This document shows positions 8,358 to 16,847 of a DNA stretch of 25,655 nucleotides, piece by piece. Below the pieces are notes generated by a model. It did not search any database, was not told the DNA's origin, and saw nothing but the letters and a program-made list of their open reading frames with translations. The first letter of the stretch is position 1; each line of letters begins with the position of its first letter. Both the position numbers and the translations under genes were made by a program. Source of the DNA: CAYVKM01 sp964452045 (GTDB taxonomy: Bacteria; Calditrichota; Calditrichia; RBG-13-44-9); NCBI GenBank assembly GCA_964452045.1, contig CAYVKM010000053.1, positions 1-25,655 of the forward strand, written 5' to 3'.

Positions 8358-9290
8358 ATGGGCAGGTTTTTTAGAAAATTACCGTTTTACGAATATATTT
8401 TTATCACTATCGGGGCTGCCATCATGGCACTGGGGATTGGCGTTTTTCTGGTGGATGCCCGGGTGGTGCCGGGCGGGGTGAGTGGTCTCTCCATGGCCAT
8501 TCACTATCTATCGAATAATTCCATCCCGGTGGGACTGATGATGTGGCTGTTCAATATTCCCCTTTATCTTTGGGGAATAAAGGAGCTGGGCAAGCGATTC
8601 GGTGCCAGAACTTTTTATGGATTTACCGCCAATTCCTTCTTCATTGACTTTTTCCGAGGAGACATTCCCGGACTGGGATTCATCCATTTGCAAAAATCAG
8701 CCACCGTGGTAGACCTGATGACCCACGACTTCCTGTTTCTGATCCTGGTTGGATCGGTTTTACTGGGAATCGGTCTGGGCATTATCTTCAAGTTTAAGGG
8801 AACCACTGCCGGATCCGATATCGTGGCAGCCATCCTGCAAAAACAGTACGGATTTAAACCGGGACAGGCGATTATGCTGATCGATTTCTTCGTCATATCA
8901 ATTGCCGGAGTCATCATTTACACCAAGCATCTTTCACCAGACCGCCCGGCCATGTCCCTTACGCTGTATGCCTTCTTCCTTCTCTTCGTCTCCAGCAAGT
9001 TGGTGGATATTATCCTGGATGGCTTCGATTACGCCCGGGCCGCCTACATCATCTCCAACAAATCCAATGAAATTGCCGATGCCATTATCAATAAAATGAG
9101 TCGTGGGGCAACTGCACTTAAGGCACGTGGTCTGTATAAAAACATCGACCGGGAAGTAATTATGACTGTGGTAACGCGAAAGGAAATCGGGCAGCTGGAA
9201 GACATGATCGAAGATGTGGATCCGGATGCCTTCGTGATTATTTCCAATGTACATGAAGTTCTGGGAGAAGGTTTTCGGCGAAGAATTTAA
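8358..9290 (+). CDS. yitT: YitT family membrane protein (DUF161 + DUF2179)
   Basis: A 310-residue inner-membrane protein of the YitT family, whose transport substrate is not known. The N-terminal part (about 12-220) has five to six hydrophobic segments and family signatures such as FLVDARVVPGGVSGLSMAIH and KFKGTTAGSDIVAAIL. The C-terminal soluble domain (about 228-306, AAYIISNK... to the end) matches DUF2179, a small ferredoxin-like fold that may bind a ligand. Length is normal. The start at 8358 is supported by a GAGG site and by the hydrophobic segment beginning soon after. It is transcribed away from the diguanylate cyclase gene and is followed by a 350-base gap ending in a terminator. Confidence 0.93.
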   Translation: MGRFFRKLPFYEYIFITIGAAIMALGIGVFLVDARVVPGGVSGLSMAIHYLSNNSIPVGLMMWLFNIPLYLWGIKELGKRFGARTFYGFTANSFFIDFFRGDIPGLGFIHLQKSATVVDLMTHDFLFLILVGSVLLGIGLGIIFKFKGTTAGSDIVAAILQKQYGFKPGQAIMLIDFFVISIAGVIIYTKHLSPDRPAMSLTLYAFFLLFVSSKLVDIILDGFDYARAAYIISNKSNEIADAIINKMSRGATALKARGLYKNIDREVIMTVVTRKEIGQLEDMIEDVDPDAFVIISNVHEVLGEGFRRRI

Positions 9291-9480
9291 GTACCCGGAA
9301 CGGATATGAAATCTGTCAATTGTATCCTTTATTACTTAATGATATCTAATAAGCAGATTTTAAAATGGAAAGAATTTTTGAAACTATTTAGGAAATAAAA
9401 TGTAATAATTGATCTGGTTCACATTTTGAGGCCTTGAACTAGGATAAATTGAAGCAAAACTTTATTCATTGGGGGAAGTT

Positions 9481-9540
9481 ATGAAAGTAAAGATGAAAGT
9501 AAAGATGAAGATCAAAAAGTGGCAGGGAAAAGTCAACTAA
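9481..9540 (+). CDS. Possible 19-residue lysine-rich micropeptide
   Basis: An ATG with GGGGG five bases upstream (GGGGGAAGTTATG) opens a 20-codon frame encoding MKVKMKVKMKIKKWQGKVN, with 8 lysines and no acidic residue. The first part is built from a 12-base tandem unit (ATGAAAGTAAAG twice, then the variant ATGAAGATCAAA). It stops 45 bases before a strong terminator, so it could be the 3' end of the yitT transcript or a short independent RNA. Function is unknown: a leader peptide, a small cationic peptide or a chance frame are all possible. Confidence 0.35.
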   Translation: MKVKMKVKMKIKKWQGKVN

Positions 9541-9585
9541 AGGGATTTTAGCAAGCGCTGAAAAATATTGGGTCGTTTATAAATT

Positions 9586-9616
9586 AAAATCCGGCATTAT
9601 GAAAATGCCGGATTTT
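9586..9616. terminator. Bidirectional rho-independent terminator between yitT and the C25 gene
   Basis: A perfect 13-base-pair stem, AAAATCCGGCATT (9586-9598) and AATGCCGGATTTT (9604-9616), closes on an ATGAA loop. A T-run follows on the plus strand and an A-run precedes it, so it can terminate both the yitT side and the convergent C25 gene. Confidence 0.9.
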
Positions 9617-9640
9617 TATATTTTCCCTCATCAAAATAGG

Positions 9641-12600
9641 TTACTTCATCAAAATCATCTTCCGGACCAAAATTTTATCCTCCGTTTTCAACTGATACAG
9701 ATATATACCCGACCCAACTGTATTTCCCAGATCATTGGTCCCATTCCATTCGATGCGATGGGTACCGGCATTCTGAACCGCATTAACCAGGGTCCTAACC
9801 TTCTGTCCCAACAGATTGTATACAATAATTTTCACCCGCTGCAGGGAAGGCAGGGCATAACCAATACTGGTAGTCGGATTAAACGGGTTAGGATAATTCT
9901 GCTCCAGCTGCAGAGTCTTTGGCAGGCCAACCCAGCTATCCTCGATACCGGTAAGTCCAACCGTCAGGTGAACCGGGATAATCACAATGGGTGCTGCCGG
10001 ATCGTTGCTCTCGATCTGAATGCCGGCATAAAACTCTCCCAGCGGGAAATTGCTGGTTCGGATGGTCATCATCACCTCAAGATTTCCCTGAGCCGGGATG
10101 GTCGCGGCAGTCGGTTCAATGGTCAGCCAGCTATGTTTGCTGATCAGAACTGCCAAGCTGTCTTTTAAATAGCTTTCATTAAACGCAATGGTCAGACCGT
10201 CTGTGGCATCATGGTTCTGGATCCCCACGGTGTAATCGTGCACCAGGCTGTCCAGTTCCAGGTATTGCATGAGAATGTTATTATTATCGTAGAGAACCAC
10301 TTCAAAATCGTAGGGACCTTCTCCGGTAACCCGGTAGAAATTATCGAACATGATGATAAATTTATTGCCCTGGTTCTCGGTGTACACTTTCGAATCCTGA
10401 TTCATCAACAGGTCGTCCCACAACGGGGCAATCAAAGTCCGGGGTGCCAGATTATTGGGCAAGGAAACATTATTGTAGGCTACCGAGAAGGTGGAGAAAC
10501 TGATCCAACCGTTGCTGCATATTCTTAAATCATTGTATTCCAAACCATAGAAAGAAAAATCGAATCCTATGGTTTGTTTATCGGAGATGGAATTATTTCC
10601 GGTCAGGGCGATTTCCGTGCCAGATGTGGAGATATCGATCCAATTGAACGCCGGTCCGCTTGGTTCATCGCTGTCAATCCAGATATGGCCGAAGGTATCT
10701 GCACCGCCGGTTCCCTCCATAGGCGCGCCGTTTGGATTATAGCCGCTCACCTGGGCGGTAAAATGCAGATCACCAAAGCCATTATTCTCAATGTAGAAAT
10801 TCCGGGTGAGTGAATCCGAAGCCTGGGCACTTACCGGAATACTGTCCAGCACAATGATACTGGGAGCATATATACCGTCTCCGGTAACATAAAAAGTTTT
10901 GACAAAGCTGGTCGGGTCGCTGTTCAATAGGGTGATCATTCCGGGATAGGTCTGCACAGAATCCGGGGTAAATCCAACCATAATATTTTCCGCCTCGCCC
11001 GGCGCCACGCTCAATTGTACCGGGGAAATTGAAAAGTGGGGATCGCTGGAAGTAATATCCTCCACCCACAGGGTATCCGGACCGGTATTGTCTACGGCAA
11101 GCGGCAACTCGGCCGTGAAGGTCAAAAATGTGGCCGGGAAAGTCAGGGTATCGGCAGACAGGGCGATCCGGGCGCCCTGGTGCACCTGAATAAAACGCTG
11201 CTGCTGCCAGAGATGGCCGCCGTCCGCGCTGATTTCGATCTGCACCGGAATCGAATGCATGTGGGGACATCCCAGGGAAACCTCCGCTTCAAAATCTCCC
11301 GCAGTCATGCTGCTACCGGCTGCAATGGTGCCGAAGCTGGCCGTATTTTGCATCAGGGTAAGTGTGGTATCGCTGGTAGATACCGTCACCGAAACATTGT
11401 TGGCTGGATCCACCCCGATATTTTCCAGAGTTAACTGGAAAAAGAAGTGTTCACCGGATTCTATCACACCATTATTATTACCCAGGGTATCAGTGGGTAA
11501 CAGGTCTTGCGCCATCACATACGGTCCCGCCGGTGGTAATATTTCAATTTCGGACTGAAAGGGAATCTTGTTATGATAGGTCACCGTTACCGTTCCGGTC
11601 ACCGGGCTTACCGATGCGTGGTCCACCAGAGCATCTCCGTTGGCGTCGGTATAAACCCGGGCATAATTACCCAGGCTGTCCCAGTAACAAACCATCGCGC
11701 CTTCCACCGGATTCTGGCCATCCGAGACCTGCACATTAAAAGGAATATTAAAGAACGCCGCAGTCGGCATATTCACGGCCAGCGGTTCCGGTGTTCTGGT
11801 CCAAACCTGAAGTTCCGGTTCACCAATAAGAATGGACTGGTACAGAGGTTCGCTGTAACTGGATGGAAAGGATTGGATCATATGCAGGCGTCCGTAATCG
11901 ATAATATTACCAAACGCGGTAATGGTATCGGATAATACAGCTCGCAACATTCCCCGGGCCAGGGTATCGGTTTCGTACACCGCACAGCTTTCGGTAAAAG
12001 CCATGATGCCAACCGAACCTTTATTAAGATTATTTTTTAACCAGACTTCTGCAAAAACATCATAGGGCTCATCCAGGTCGGCATTATTGCAGGCCACGCT
12101 GGAAATAACCGGCTGCATTTCACCATTGGTTAAATTGGGGATGTTACTGGTAGAGAAACCACTGGTGGACCAGGATGTTGGTGCGCCGTGTCCGATATAA
12201 AAAATATAGCTGACCCCGGCATTCACCGACTGGCTCACATTGGCCACCGTGGCATTCCCGATATCATCCCCCAGCCGGACAACCGGATTATAACCATAGG
12301 CGGTCATGTGATTATAGGCCCAGACACCGGCAATGGGATCCTGAAAATCGTTGCTGTTTATCACCAGACCGGAATGGAACCAGTTGGGATCAGTGAGATA
12401 AGGCTCTTTTTCATAACGGATAAGCTTGGTGAAAACAGTGTTGGCTTCGGCGGTATTCCTGATGGAAATCCGGGCACCGGAAATATCCGGTAAAGGATCG
12501 CTGCCCTCCAGCAAATAATAGGTTAAATCGGTCATGCTGCCGGCAGCCGAAAACCAGGGAACGGCGTTCGGTCCGGTCACATCCCCCACAATCAGCAAAT

Positions 12601-13495
12601 AATCCGGTTTGTCCGTGGCTGTGTTGTACTCATTCAGAATAAAATCCTTGATCTGATTGGCGGTAGGATTCGCAGCGATTTCGGAAGTCCGAACCACCCG
12701 GGTGGCCACTCCCTTTTGCTCCTTCCAGCGAGCAAAGGGCATCACTTCATCATAATAGGCATCGTGAGTGATAATAATCATATCCGGTAACCCGTTTATC
12801 CCCGGGGTGCGCGATTCACCAATCTGGTTGTAATTGATGATAAAGTCCCGGTACAGGGGCTGGAAGGCGGGGGATTCGGAGAGTTTTTCATATTGTTTTT
12901 CATTTGGCCCGGCGGTTCCGCTCTGCTCTACCCGGAAAGTAATCTTTTTGGCAACCCTTATTTTTCTTTGGGCGGGATTAAACTGGATAGGATAAATCTC
13001 CACCGGCAGCACCCGATAATCCCTCAAAATCGCCGGTTGTTCATTCGCTACCATATTTTCCGGATACCAGGTATCCGACGCATAAAGTTGCATATTCATG
13101 GTCCAGGGTAAATCCTGTCCCTCACGAGTGGGTTGTGGCTGGGCCGGGAAAACATAGAAATTATCATACTCCATGTATTCCACATCCGTCGGAATAACCT
13201 TATAGTCTCCCCGGTTATCGATCCCAACCAGACGAACAGTTCCGGGAAGCCGGGGAAAACCTTCTACCAGGTTGGTACCAAAATCCTTCATAGTGAGAAA
13301 CTGAAATTTTATTCCTTCCCTCACCGTATCTTTAGCGGTAAATCCCGGGAATGAAATTTCAGCCAGGGTTGAATTCAAATCCGATTGTAAAACGGATATT
13401 ACTGGTTTATCGATATCCGGATTAAGCGAATATTTGTCGGTTGCCCAGAGACTGTTCAGCAATACCAACAAAATAATCAATGGCATTTGTTTCAT
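9641..13495 (-). CDS. Gingipain-like C25 cysteine peptidase with type IX secretion sorting domain
   Basis: A predicted secreted or cell-surface protein of 1284 residues. Residue numbers here count from an upstream ATG one codon earlier (13498). The second ATG (13495) fits the AAGGAG site better, 5 bases away rather than 2. A signal peptide (to about residue 19) is followed by a propeptide-like region (about 20-230) and a C25 catalytic domain (about 237-560). The dyad candidates are H437 in YIGHGAPTSW and C470 in SSVACNNAD, 33 residues apart as in gingipain RgpB. Beta-sandwich domains follow: Ig-like (about 575-655), CARDB-like (about 665-770), ASH-like (about 775-875), a further beta domain with SNGWISF (about 945-1110) and another (about 1115-1180). 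A C-terminal type A sorting domain (1196-1285) has NYPNPFNP at 1201 and GSGIYLYQL. It was probably matured and anchored by the type IX system; no such machinery genes are in the window. Confidence 0.93.
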   Translation of the reverse strand: MKQMPLIILLVLLNSLWATDKYSLNPDIDKPVISVLQSDLNSTLAEISFPGFTAKDTVREGIKFQFLTMKDFGTNLVEGFPRLPGTVRLVGIDNRGDYKVIPTDVEYMEYDNFYVFPAQPQPTREGQDLPWTMNMQLYASDTWYPENMVANEQPAILRDYRVLPVEIYPIQFNPAQRKIRVAKKITFRVEQSGTAGPNEKQYEKLSESPAFQPLYRDFIINYNQIGESRTPGINGLPDMIIITHDAYYDEVMPFARWKEQKGVATRVVRTSEIAANPTANQIKDFILNEYNTATDKPDYLLIVGDVTGPNAVPWFSAAGSMTDLTYYLLEGSDPLPDISGARISIRNTAEANTVFTKLIRYEKEPYLTDPNWFHSGLVINSNDFQDPIAGVWAYNHMTAYGYNPVVRLGDDIGNATVANVSQSVNAGVSYIFYIGHGAPTSWSTSGFSTSNIPNLTNGEMQPVISSVACNNADLDEPYDVFAEVWLKNNLNKGSVGIMAFTESCAVYETDTLARGMLRAVLSDTITAFGNIIDYGRLHMIQSFPSSYSEPLYQSILIGEPELQVWTRTPEPLAVNMPTAAFFNIPFNVQVSDGQNPVEGAMVCYWDSLGNYARVYTDANGDALVDHASVSPVTGTVTVTYHNKIPFQSEIEILPPAGPYVMAQDLLPTDTLGNNNGVIESGEHFFFQLTLENIGVDPANNVSVTVSTSDTTLTLMQNTASFGTIAAGSSMTAGDFEAEVSLGCPHMHSIPVQIEISADGGHLWQQQRFIQVHQGARIALSADTLTFPATFLTFTAELPLAVDNTGPDTLWVEDITSSDPHFSISPVQLSVAPGEAENIMVGFTPDSVQTYPGMITLLNSDPTSFVKTFYVTGDGIYAPSIIVLDSIPVSAQASDSLTRNFYIENNGFGDLHFTAQVSGYNPNGAPMEGTGGADTFGHIWIDSDEPSGPAFNWIDISTSGTEIALTGNNSISDKQTIGFDFSFYGLEYNDLRICSNGWISFSTFSVAYNNVSLPNNLAPRTLIAPLWDDLLMNQDSKVYTENQGNKFIIMFDNFYRVTGEGPYDFEVVLYDNNNILMQYLELDSLVHDYTVGIQNHDATDGLTIAFNESYLKDSLAVLISKHSWLTIEPTAATIPAQGNLEVMMTIRTSNFPLGEFYAGIQIESNDPAAPIVIIPVHLTVGLTGIEDSWVGLPKTLQLEQNYPNPFNPTTSIGYALPSLQRVKIIVYNLLGQKVRTLVNAVQNAGTHRIEWNGTNDLGNTVGSGIYLYQLKTEDKILVRKMILMK

Positions 13496-13531
13496 CATCT
13501 CTCCTTGAATCTAAAATTGTTAAGCTGGGTT

Positions 13532-14320
13532 TTAATCAGAATTTTTTTTAATAAACGAAAGTATACTATTAAATACAATTTCTTTTTCAATATCAATACT
13601 GATCACGTGGTAGGACTTCTCCAGCACCACCATTTCTTTTTGTGAGGAAGATATATGATCGAAAATATATTGCAGATTGGAAAAATGAACCGTTCGGTCC
13701 TTCCGGGCATGCATCAAAAGGGCCGGGGCGGTCACTTCCGGCAGATCCCCACGGGTATGCTCCAGCAGTGCCAGAAACTGATCCACGCTTTTTACCGGAT
13801 ACTTGTGATAACTGGCAACCTCACTTTTCAATTCTTGGTTGCGAATATCCGGCCCCTTGGACTTATACTGATATGGAATAATATGCCGAGCCAGGGGAAG
13901 AATTTTCAACCGCCAATCCTTCAAAAAGGCCGCGCCGGCAAGAGTGATGAGGCCATCCACCGGATGGTGAGAGGCAATCTGCAGGGCAATGGCACCACCC
14001 ATGCTCTGCCCGCACAGAAAAACTTTGTCACAGGAATTTTTTAACTCAAGAAATTTATTTCGGGCATGAAGATACCAGTCTATCCATTTTACCCCGCATA
14101 AATCCTCCGGCCTGGTCCCGTGCCCCGGTAAAAGGGGCACCGAAACGGTAAATCCTTCTTTTTCGTGAAGCCAGTGAGCCAGCTCCCGCCCTTCATAACT
14201 GGCCCCGGTAAAACCGTGAATAAAAATAAACCCGGTTTTATTTCCCGGTAAGAAAACCGGCTCGGCTCCGGGCATAACTCTCCCAACAGGGCTTGTTTCA
14301 TTTTGTATTGGATTGGTCAT
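13532..14320 (-). CDS. Alpha/beta hydrolase, carboxylesterase/monoacylglycerol lipase-like
   Basis: A 262-residue serine hydrolase resembling Est30-type carboxylesterases and bacterial monoacylglycerol lipases. The oxyanion motif HGFTG (35-39) and lid-flanking LLPGHGTRPED (63-73) are present. The triad is visible: S106 in GQSMGG, D208 in HARKDRTV and H238 in KSYHVI. There is no signal peptide, so it should act in the cytoplasm on small acyl esters, with the exact substrate unknown. The ATG at 14320 has no clear Shine-Dalgarno sequence. It lies 22 bases after asd on the same strand and 36 bases before the C25 gene, so it may share a transcript with either. Confidence 0.92.
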   Translation of the reverse strand: MTNPIQNETSPVGRVMPGAEPVFLPGNKTGFIFIHGFTGASYEGRELAHWLHEKEGFTVSVPLLPGHGTRPEDLCGVKWIDWYLHARNKFLELKNSCDKVFLCGQSMGGAIALQIASHHPVDGLITLAGAAFLKDWRLKILPLARHIIPYQYKSKGPDIRNQELKSEVASYHKYPVKSVDQFLALLEHTRGDLPEVTAPALLMHARKDRTVHFSNLQYIFDHISSSQKEMVVLEKSYHVISIDIEKEIVFNSILSFIKKNSD

Positions 14321-14342
14321 AAAGGGAAGACTTTCCGGTCTG

Positions 14343-15344
14343 TCAATTTCCTGTTATCAGGTACTCAAGGATCTGTACCGCATTTGTGGCGGCACCTTTT
14401 CGGAGATTATCGGCAACAATCCACAAATTTAAACCATTCTCTACACTTTCGTCCCGGCGGATGCGGCCGACAAAGACCTCATCCCGTTCCTCGGCAGTCA
14501 GCGGCATGGGATAAATGTTCTTCTCAGTTTGATCCTGTACGACAATGCCCGGCGTGTTGCTTAAGATATCGACAACTTTATTGATGGTAAAAGGTCGGTT
14601 AAATTCCACATTTACCGATTCGGAATGTCCGGTTTTTACCGGTACCCGGACGGTAGTCGCAGTGATGGGCAAATCGGGAAGTCCCAGAATTTTGCGGGTT
14701 TCCAGCATCATTTTGCGTTCTTCGAAAGTGTACCCATCTCGGTCGAACAAATCAATGTGGGGAAGACAATTGTAGGCAATGGGATAGGGATAATAAGGGT
14801 CACTACTTGCGCCAGTCGAAATCTCTTCCTTCAGCTGGCGCACTGCTTTGCTACCACTGCCACTCACCGCCTGGTAGGTGGAGACAATCACCCGTTTCAG
14901 CCCAAAGGCTTTATGCAGTGGATAAAGTGCCAGCACCATTTGGATAGTGGAACAGTTTGGGTTGGCAATTATACCGGAGTGATTACTGCAGGTTTCCGGA
15001 TTCACTTCCGGGACAACCAGAGGAACGCCAGGTTTCATCCGCCAGGCGGAGCTGTTATCGACCACCACCGTACCCTGCTCTGCAGCAATGGGCGCAAATT
15101 CCCGGCTAACTTTTTTACCGGCGGAAAACAGGGCAAAATCCACTCCTTTAAAAACGGCGGGGGTTAATTTCTGAACCGGAATCTGATCGCCCAGAAAGGA
15201 AACCGACTTATCCAGGGAACGTTCGGACGCCACCGGAACAAGCTTTTTTACCGGGAATTTCCGTTCTTCCAGAACCTGAATCATTTTTTGCCCCACCAGT
15301 CCGGTGGCTCCCACAACCGCAACTATAAATTGACTATTCGACAT
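14343..15344 (-). CDS. asd: Aspartate-semialdehyde dehydrogenase
   Basis: The protein (333 residues) reduces beta-aspartyl phosphate to aspartate semialdehyde with NADPH. This is the branch point to lysine/diaminopimelate, threonine and methionine, and so to peptidoglycan. The N-terminal Rossmann motif GATGLVGQ (12-19), the NADP-side SAGKKVS region, the catalytic cysteine in NPNCST (C131) and the active-site His in KTGHSES are all present. Length is normal. I choose ATG at 15344 over the TTG one codon earlier because AGGTG lies 6 bases upstream. A near-consensus FCB promoter lies 38-67 bases before the start. The nearest downstream gene is the alpha/beta hydrolase, 22 bases away. Confidence 0.97.
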   Translation of the reverse strand: MSNSQFIVAVVGATGLVGQKMIQVLEERKFPVKKLVPVASERSLDKSVSFLGDQIPVQKLTPAVFKGVDFALFSAGKKVSREFAPIAAEQGTVVVDNSSAWRMKPGVPLVVPEVNPETCSNHSGIIANPNCSTIQMVLALYPLHKAFGLKRVIVSTYQAVSGSGSKAVRQLKEEISTGASSDPYYPYPIAYNCLPHIDLFDRDGYTFEERKMMLETRKILGLPDLPITATTVRVPVKTGHSESVNVEFNRPFTINKVVDILSNTPGIVVQDQTEKNIYPMPLTAEERDEVFVGRIRRDESVENGLNLWIVADNLRKGAATNAVQILEYLITGN

Positions 15345-15381
15345 CAAAGCACCTGAAAAAAATATTACCCTTGTTCAATTT

Positions 15382-15411
15382 GAAATCTAAATCAGTAAAA
15401 TAAAACACAAA
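15382..15411 (-). promoter_or_regulatory. Candidate FCB-type promoter of asd
   Basis: On the minus strand a TTTG box (15408-15411) and a TAGATTTC box (15382-15389, one mismatch to TAnnTTTG) are separated by 18 bases, close to the 19-base spacing of Bacteroidota -33/-7 promoters. The start codon is about 38 bases downstream. Confidence 0.4.
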
Positions 15412-15500
15412 AATGTTTTTTATCTGACTTTGTGGCTTTGATGAACTATCTGAAAAAGGGAATTTTATCTGTTCAGGATTGATGTTGACACAAAAAATGG

Positions 15501-16043
15501 TTAATACTCTTTACCGGGTAAATTTTCAAATATCTGATCCAATATCTTTCTCAACTGCGCTGGATCTATCTCTCGCACCGATGTCAGATAGATAATTTTT
15601 CCATCGGGATCAAAGATGATGATATTGCATTCAGCCGGAACGAAATTATATGCCTGGGCAAACTGACCCTTCCAATCCATCAGGATCCATCTGGCCGGTT
15701 CCTTGGGAAATTTACCTTTTACGAATCCCTTCAGGAAAAAGGGAACACCCCTGAGATCTGCCACCGGCAGAAATTGCACCAGGTTTTGGGCATTTTTTTC
15801 AGCGAGAGAGTCGTGAATAGCTTTTCCCCAGACATCGTTGTATTTGCTCCCATCGTGGTCGCTCCCTACCAGAATTGTTGGTTTACTCTGAAATTTCTGC
15901 TCTGTGTGAACATGATTAAACTGATCTTTCAGCTCGAAACGGATCATTGTGGAATCCTGGGCCAGAGTAATGCCAAATGCAAATAAAAGGGAGAGCAGCA
16001 CCACAAAAATTTTTAGCCTGCCGAAAAGCATCTTATTGTCCAT
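15501..16043 (-). CDS. Exported thioredoxin-fold-like protein lacking a CxxC (YtfJ-like?)
   Basis: A 180-residue protein with a clear signal peptide (basic start, hydrophobic core about 10-25, ending LAQ). The mature part has the order of a peroxiredoxin/thioredoxin fold: an opening FELKDQFN strand, a PTILVGSD strand, a helix, a VQFLPVADLRG strand and a late NIIIFDPDGKIIY hairpin. This resembles AhpC/TSA-like and YtfJ-type periplasmic proteins. There is no CxxC; the only mature-part cysteine is in PAECNI, just before the hairpin, so classical disulfide redox work is unlikely. The start is supported by TAGGAT 5 bases before ATG. It lies 156 bases before asd, which has its own likely promoter. 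Function is unassigned. Confidence 0.75.
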   Translation of the reverse strand: MDNKMLFGRLKIFVVLLSLLFAFGITLAQDSTMIRFELKDQFNHVHTEQKFQSKPTILVGSDHDGSKYNDVWGKAIHDSLAEKNAQNLVQFLPVADLRGVPFFLKGFVKGKFPKEPARWILMDWKGQFAQAYNFVPAECNIIIFDPDGKIIYLTSVREIDPAQLRKILDQIFENLPGKEY

Positions 16044-16238
16044 TTATATCCTAATGTGCAAATCTGTTTTTATATTGTTTAATGGGGCAGAAATTTAAAG
16101 GATTTTCCTGATAGCACAAAACATTTTTACAATCCATCATTGAGGAATTTTCTTTCTAACCGAAGGGGATCTTTTCGGGGTTCTGAGAATTCATTATAAA
16201 ACTGACTCTCAAACTTAACGCCAGCCAGCGATTATCCG

Positions 16239-16269
16239 TTTGAATCATTTTAGACACTTACTATATTAC
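16239..16269 (+). promoter_or_regulatory. Weak candidate promoter of the 16295 membrane protein gene
   Basis: TTTG (16239-16242) and TATATTAC (16262-16269) are spaced by 19 bases, the expected FCB distance, but the second box has two mismatches to TAnnTTTG. A GGAGG ribosome-binding site follows before the ATG at 16295. Confidence 0.25.
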
Positions 16270-16294
16270 CAAAGCTTATTTATCGGAGGATATA

Positions 16295-16747
16295 ATGAAT
16301 TTTATCATATTAGCCATAATTTCAGGTGTGGTCGGAACCGCCGGCATGACTACTTTTCTCTGGCTGATCGACCGCAGCGGCAAGGTAAGCGCAAACATGA
16401 TCCGGGCAGTTGGAAGTGCGGTTACCCGGTCCTATGAGACTTCTTTATTTCCCGGCACCCTTATCCACTTCAGTTCCGGAATTATCTTCGGTCTCATCTA
16501 TGTTTACATCTTTCAGATGCTTCAGCTCAATTATCTATCCTCCTTTCTGATCGCGGGTGGAATCATCGGGCTGGCTCATGGTTTTGCTTTCAGCTTTATC
16601 ATGGTTATTCTGGCAGAACATCATCCGGTGGATCGGTTTCAGAATGCCGGGTTTCAGGTAGCGATTGCCCATTTTATTGCCCATATCGTTTATGGTGCTG
16701 TGGTCGGACTGGTGGCCGGATTTTTTTCTGTAAATCTTGGTGGATAA
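16295..16747 (+). CDS. Small polytopic membrane protein, unknown function
   Basis: A 150-residue protein with four predicted hydrophobic helices (about 2-24, 56-75, 82-108 and 122-145) and short loops. A strong ribosome-binding site (CGGAGG, about 7 bases before ATG) supports the start. Several Gly and His residues lie in or next to helices (GTAGMTTFLWL, GLAHGFAFS, AEHHPVDRF, AHFIAHIVYGAVVG), which could line a pore or bind a cofactor, but this is speculation. I do not recognise the family with confidence. It is followed by a 150-base gap and alanine racemase, which has its own promoter candidate. Confidence 0.8.
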   Translation: MNFIILAIISGVVGTAGMTTFLWLIDRSGKVSANMIRAVGSAVTRSYETSLFPGTLIHFSSGIIFGLIYVYIFQMLQLNYLSSFLIAGGIIGLAHGFAFSFIMVILAEHHPVDRFQNAGFQVAIAHFIAHIVYGAVVGLVAGFFSVNLGG

Positions 16748-16847
16748 CAGAAACACAAATAATAGGCAGAACATCACCTTTCACATAAAATTTTTCCAAT
16801 TAGCTCTGCTAATACTATTATTTTAAGCACTTAAATTTTGCTTTCAC

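Larger units (their letters stand above)
9291..9640. other. Intergenic region after yitT with a possible tiny ORF and a terminator
   Basis: This 350-base AT-rich gap separates the convergent yitT and C25 peptidase genes. It holds a possible 19-codon ORF (9481-9540) and a strong bidirectional terminator (9586-9616), listed separately. A 30-codon frame at 9306-9398 has no clear ribosome-binding site and is not called. Nothing else is recognised. Confidence 0.6.

Noticed and set aside
9306..9398. 30-codon frame directly after yitT
   Set aside because: No convincing ribosome-binding site and low-complexity AT-rich content; likely chance.
9599..10168. 189-codon plus-strand frame
   Set aside because: Lies antisense to the C25 gene across its sorting domain and the terminator; the minus-strand frame has clear domains.
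10788..11270. 160-codon minus-strand frame inside the C25 gene
   Set aside because: Out-of-frame shadow of the well-supported 1284-residue reading frame, with Pro/Gly/Arg-rich nonsense composition.
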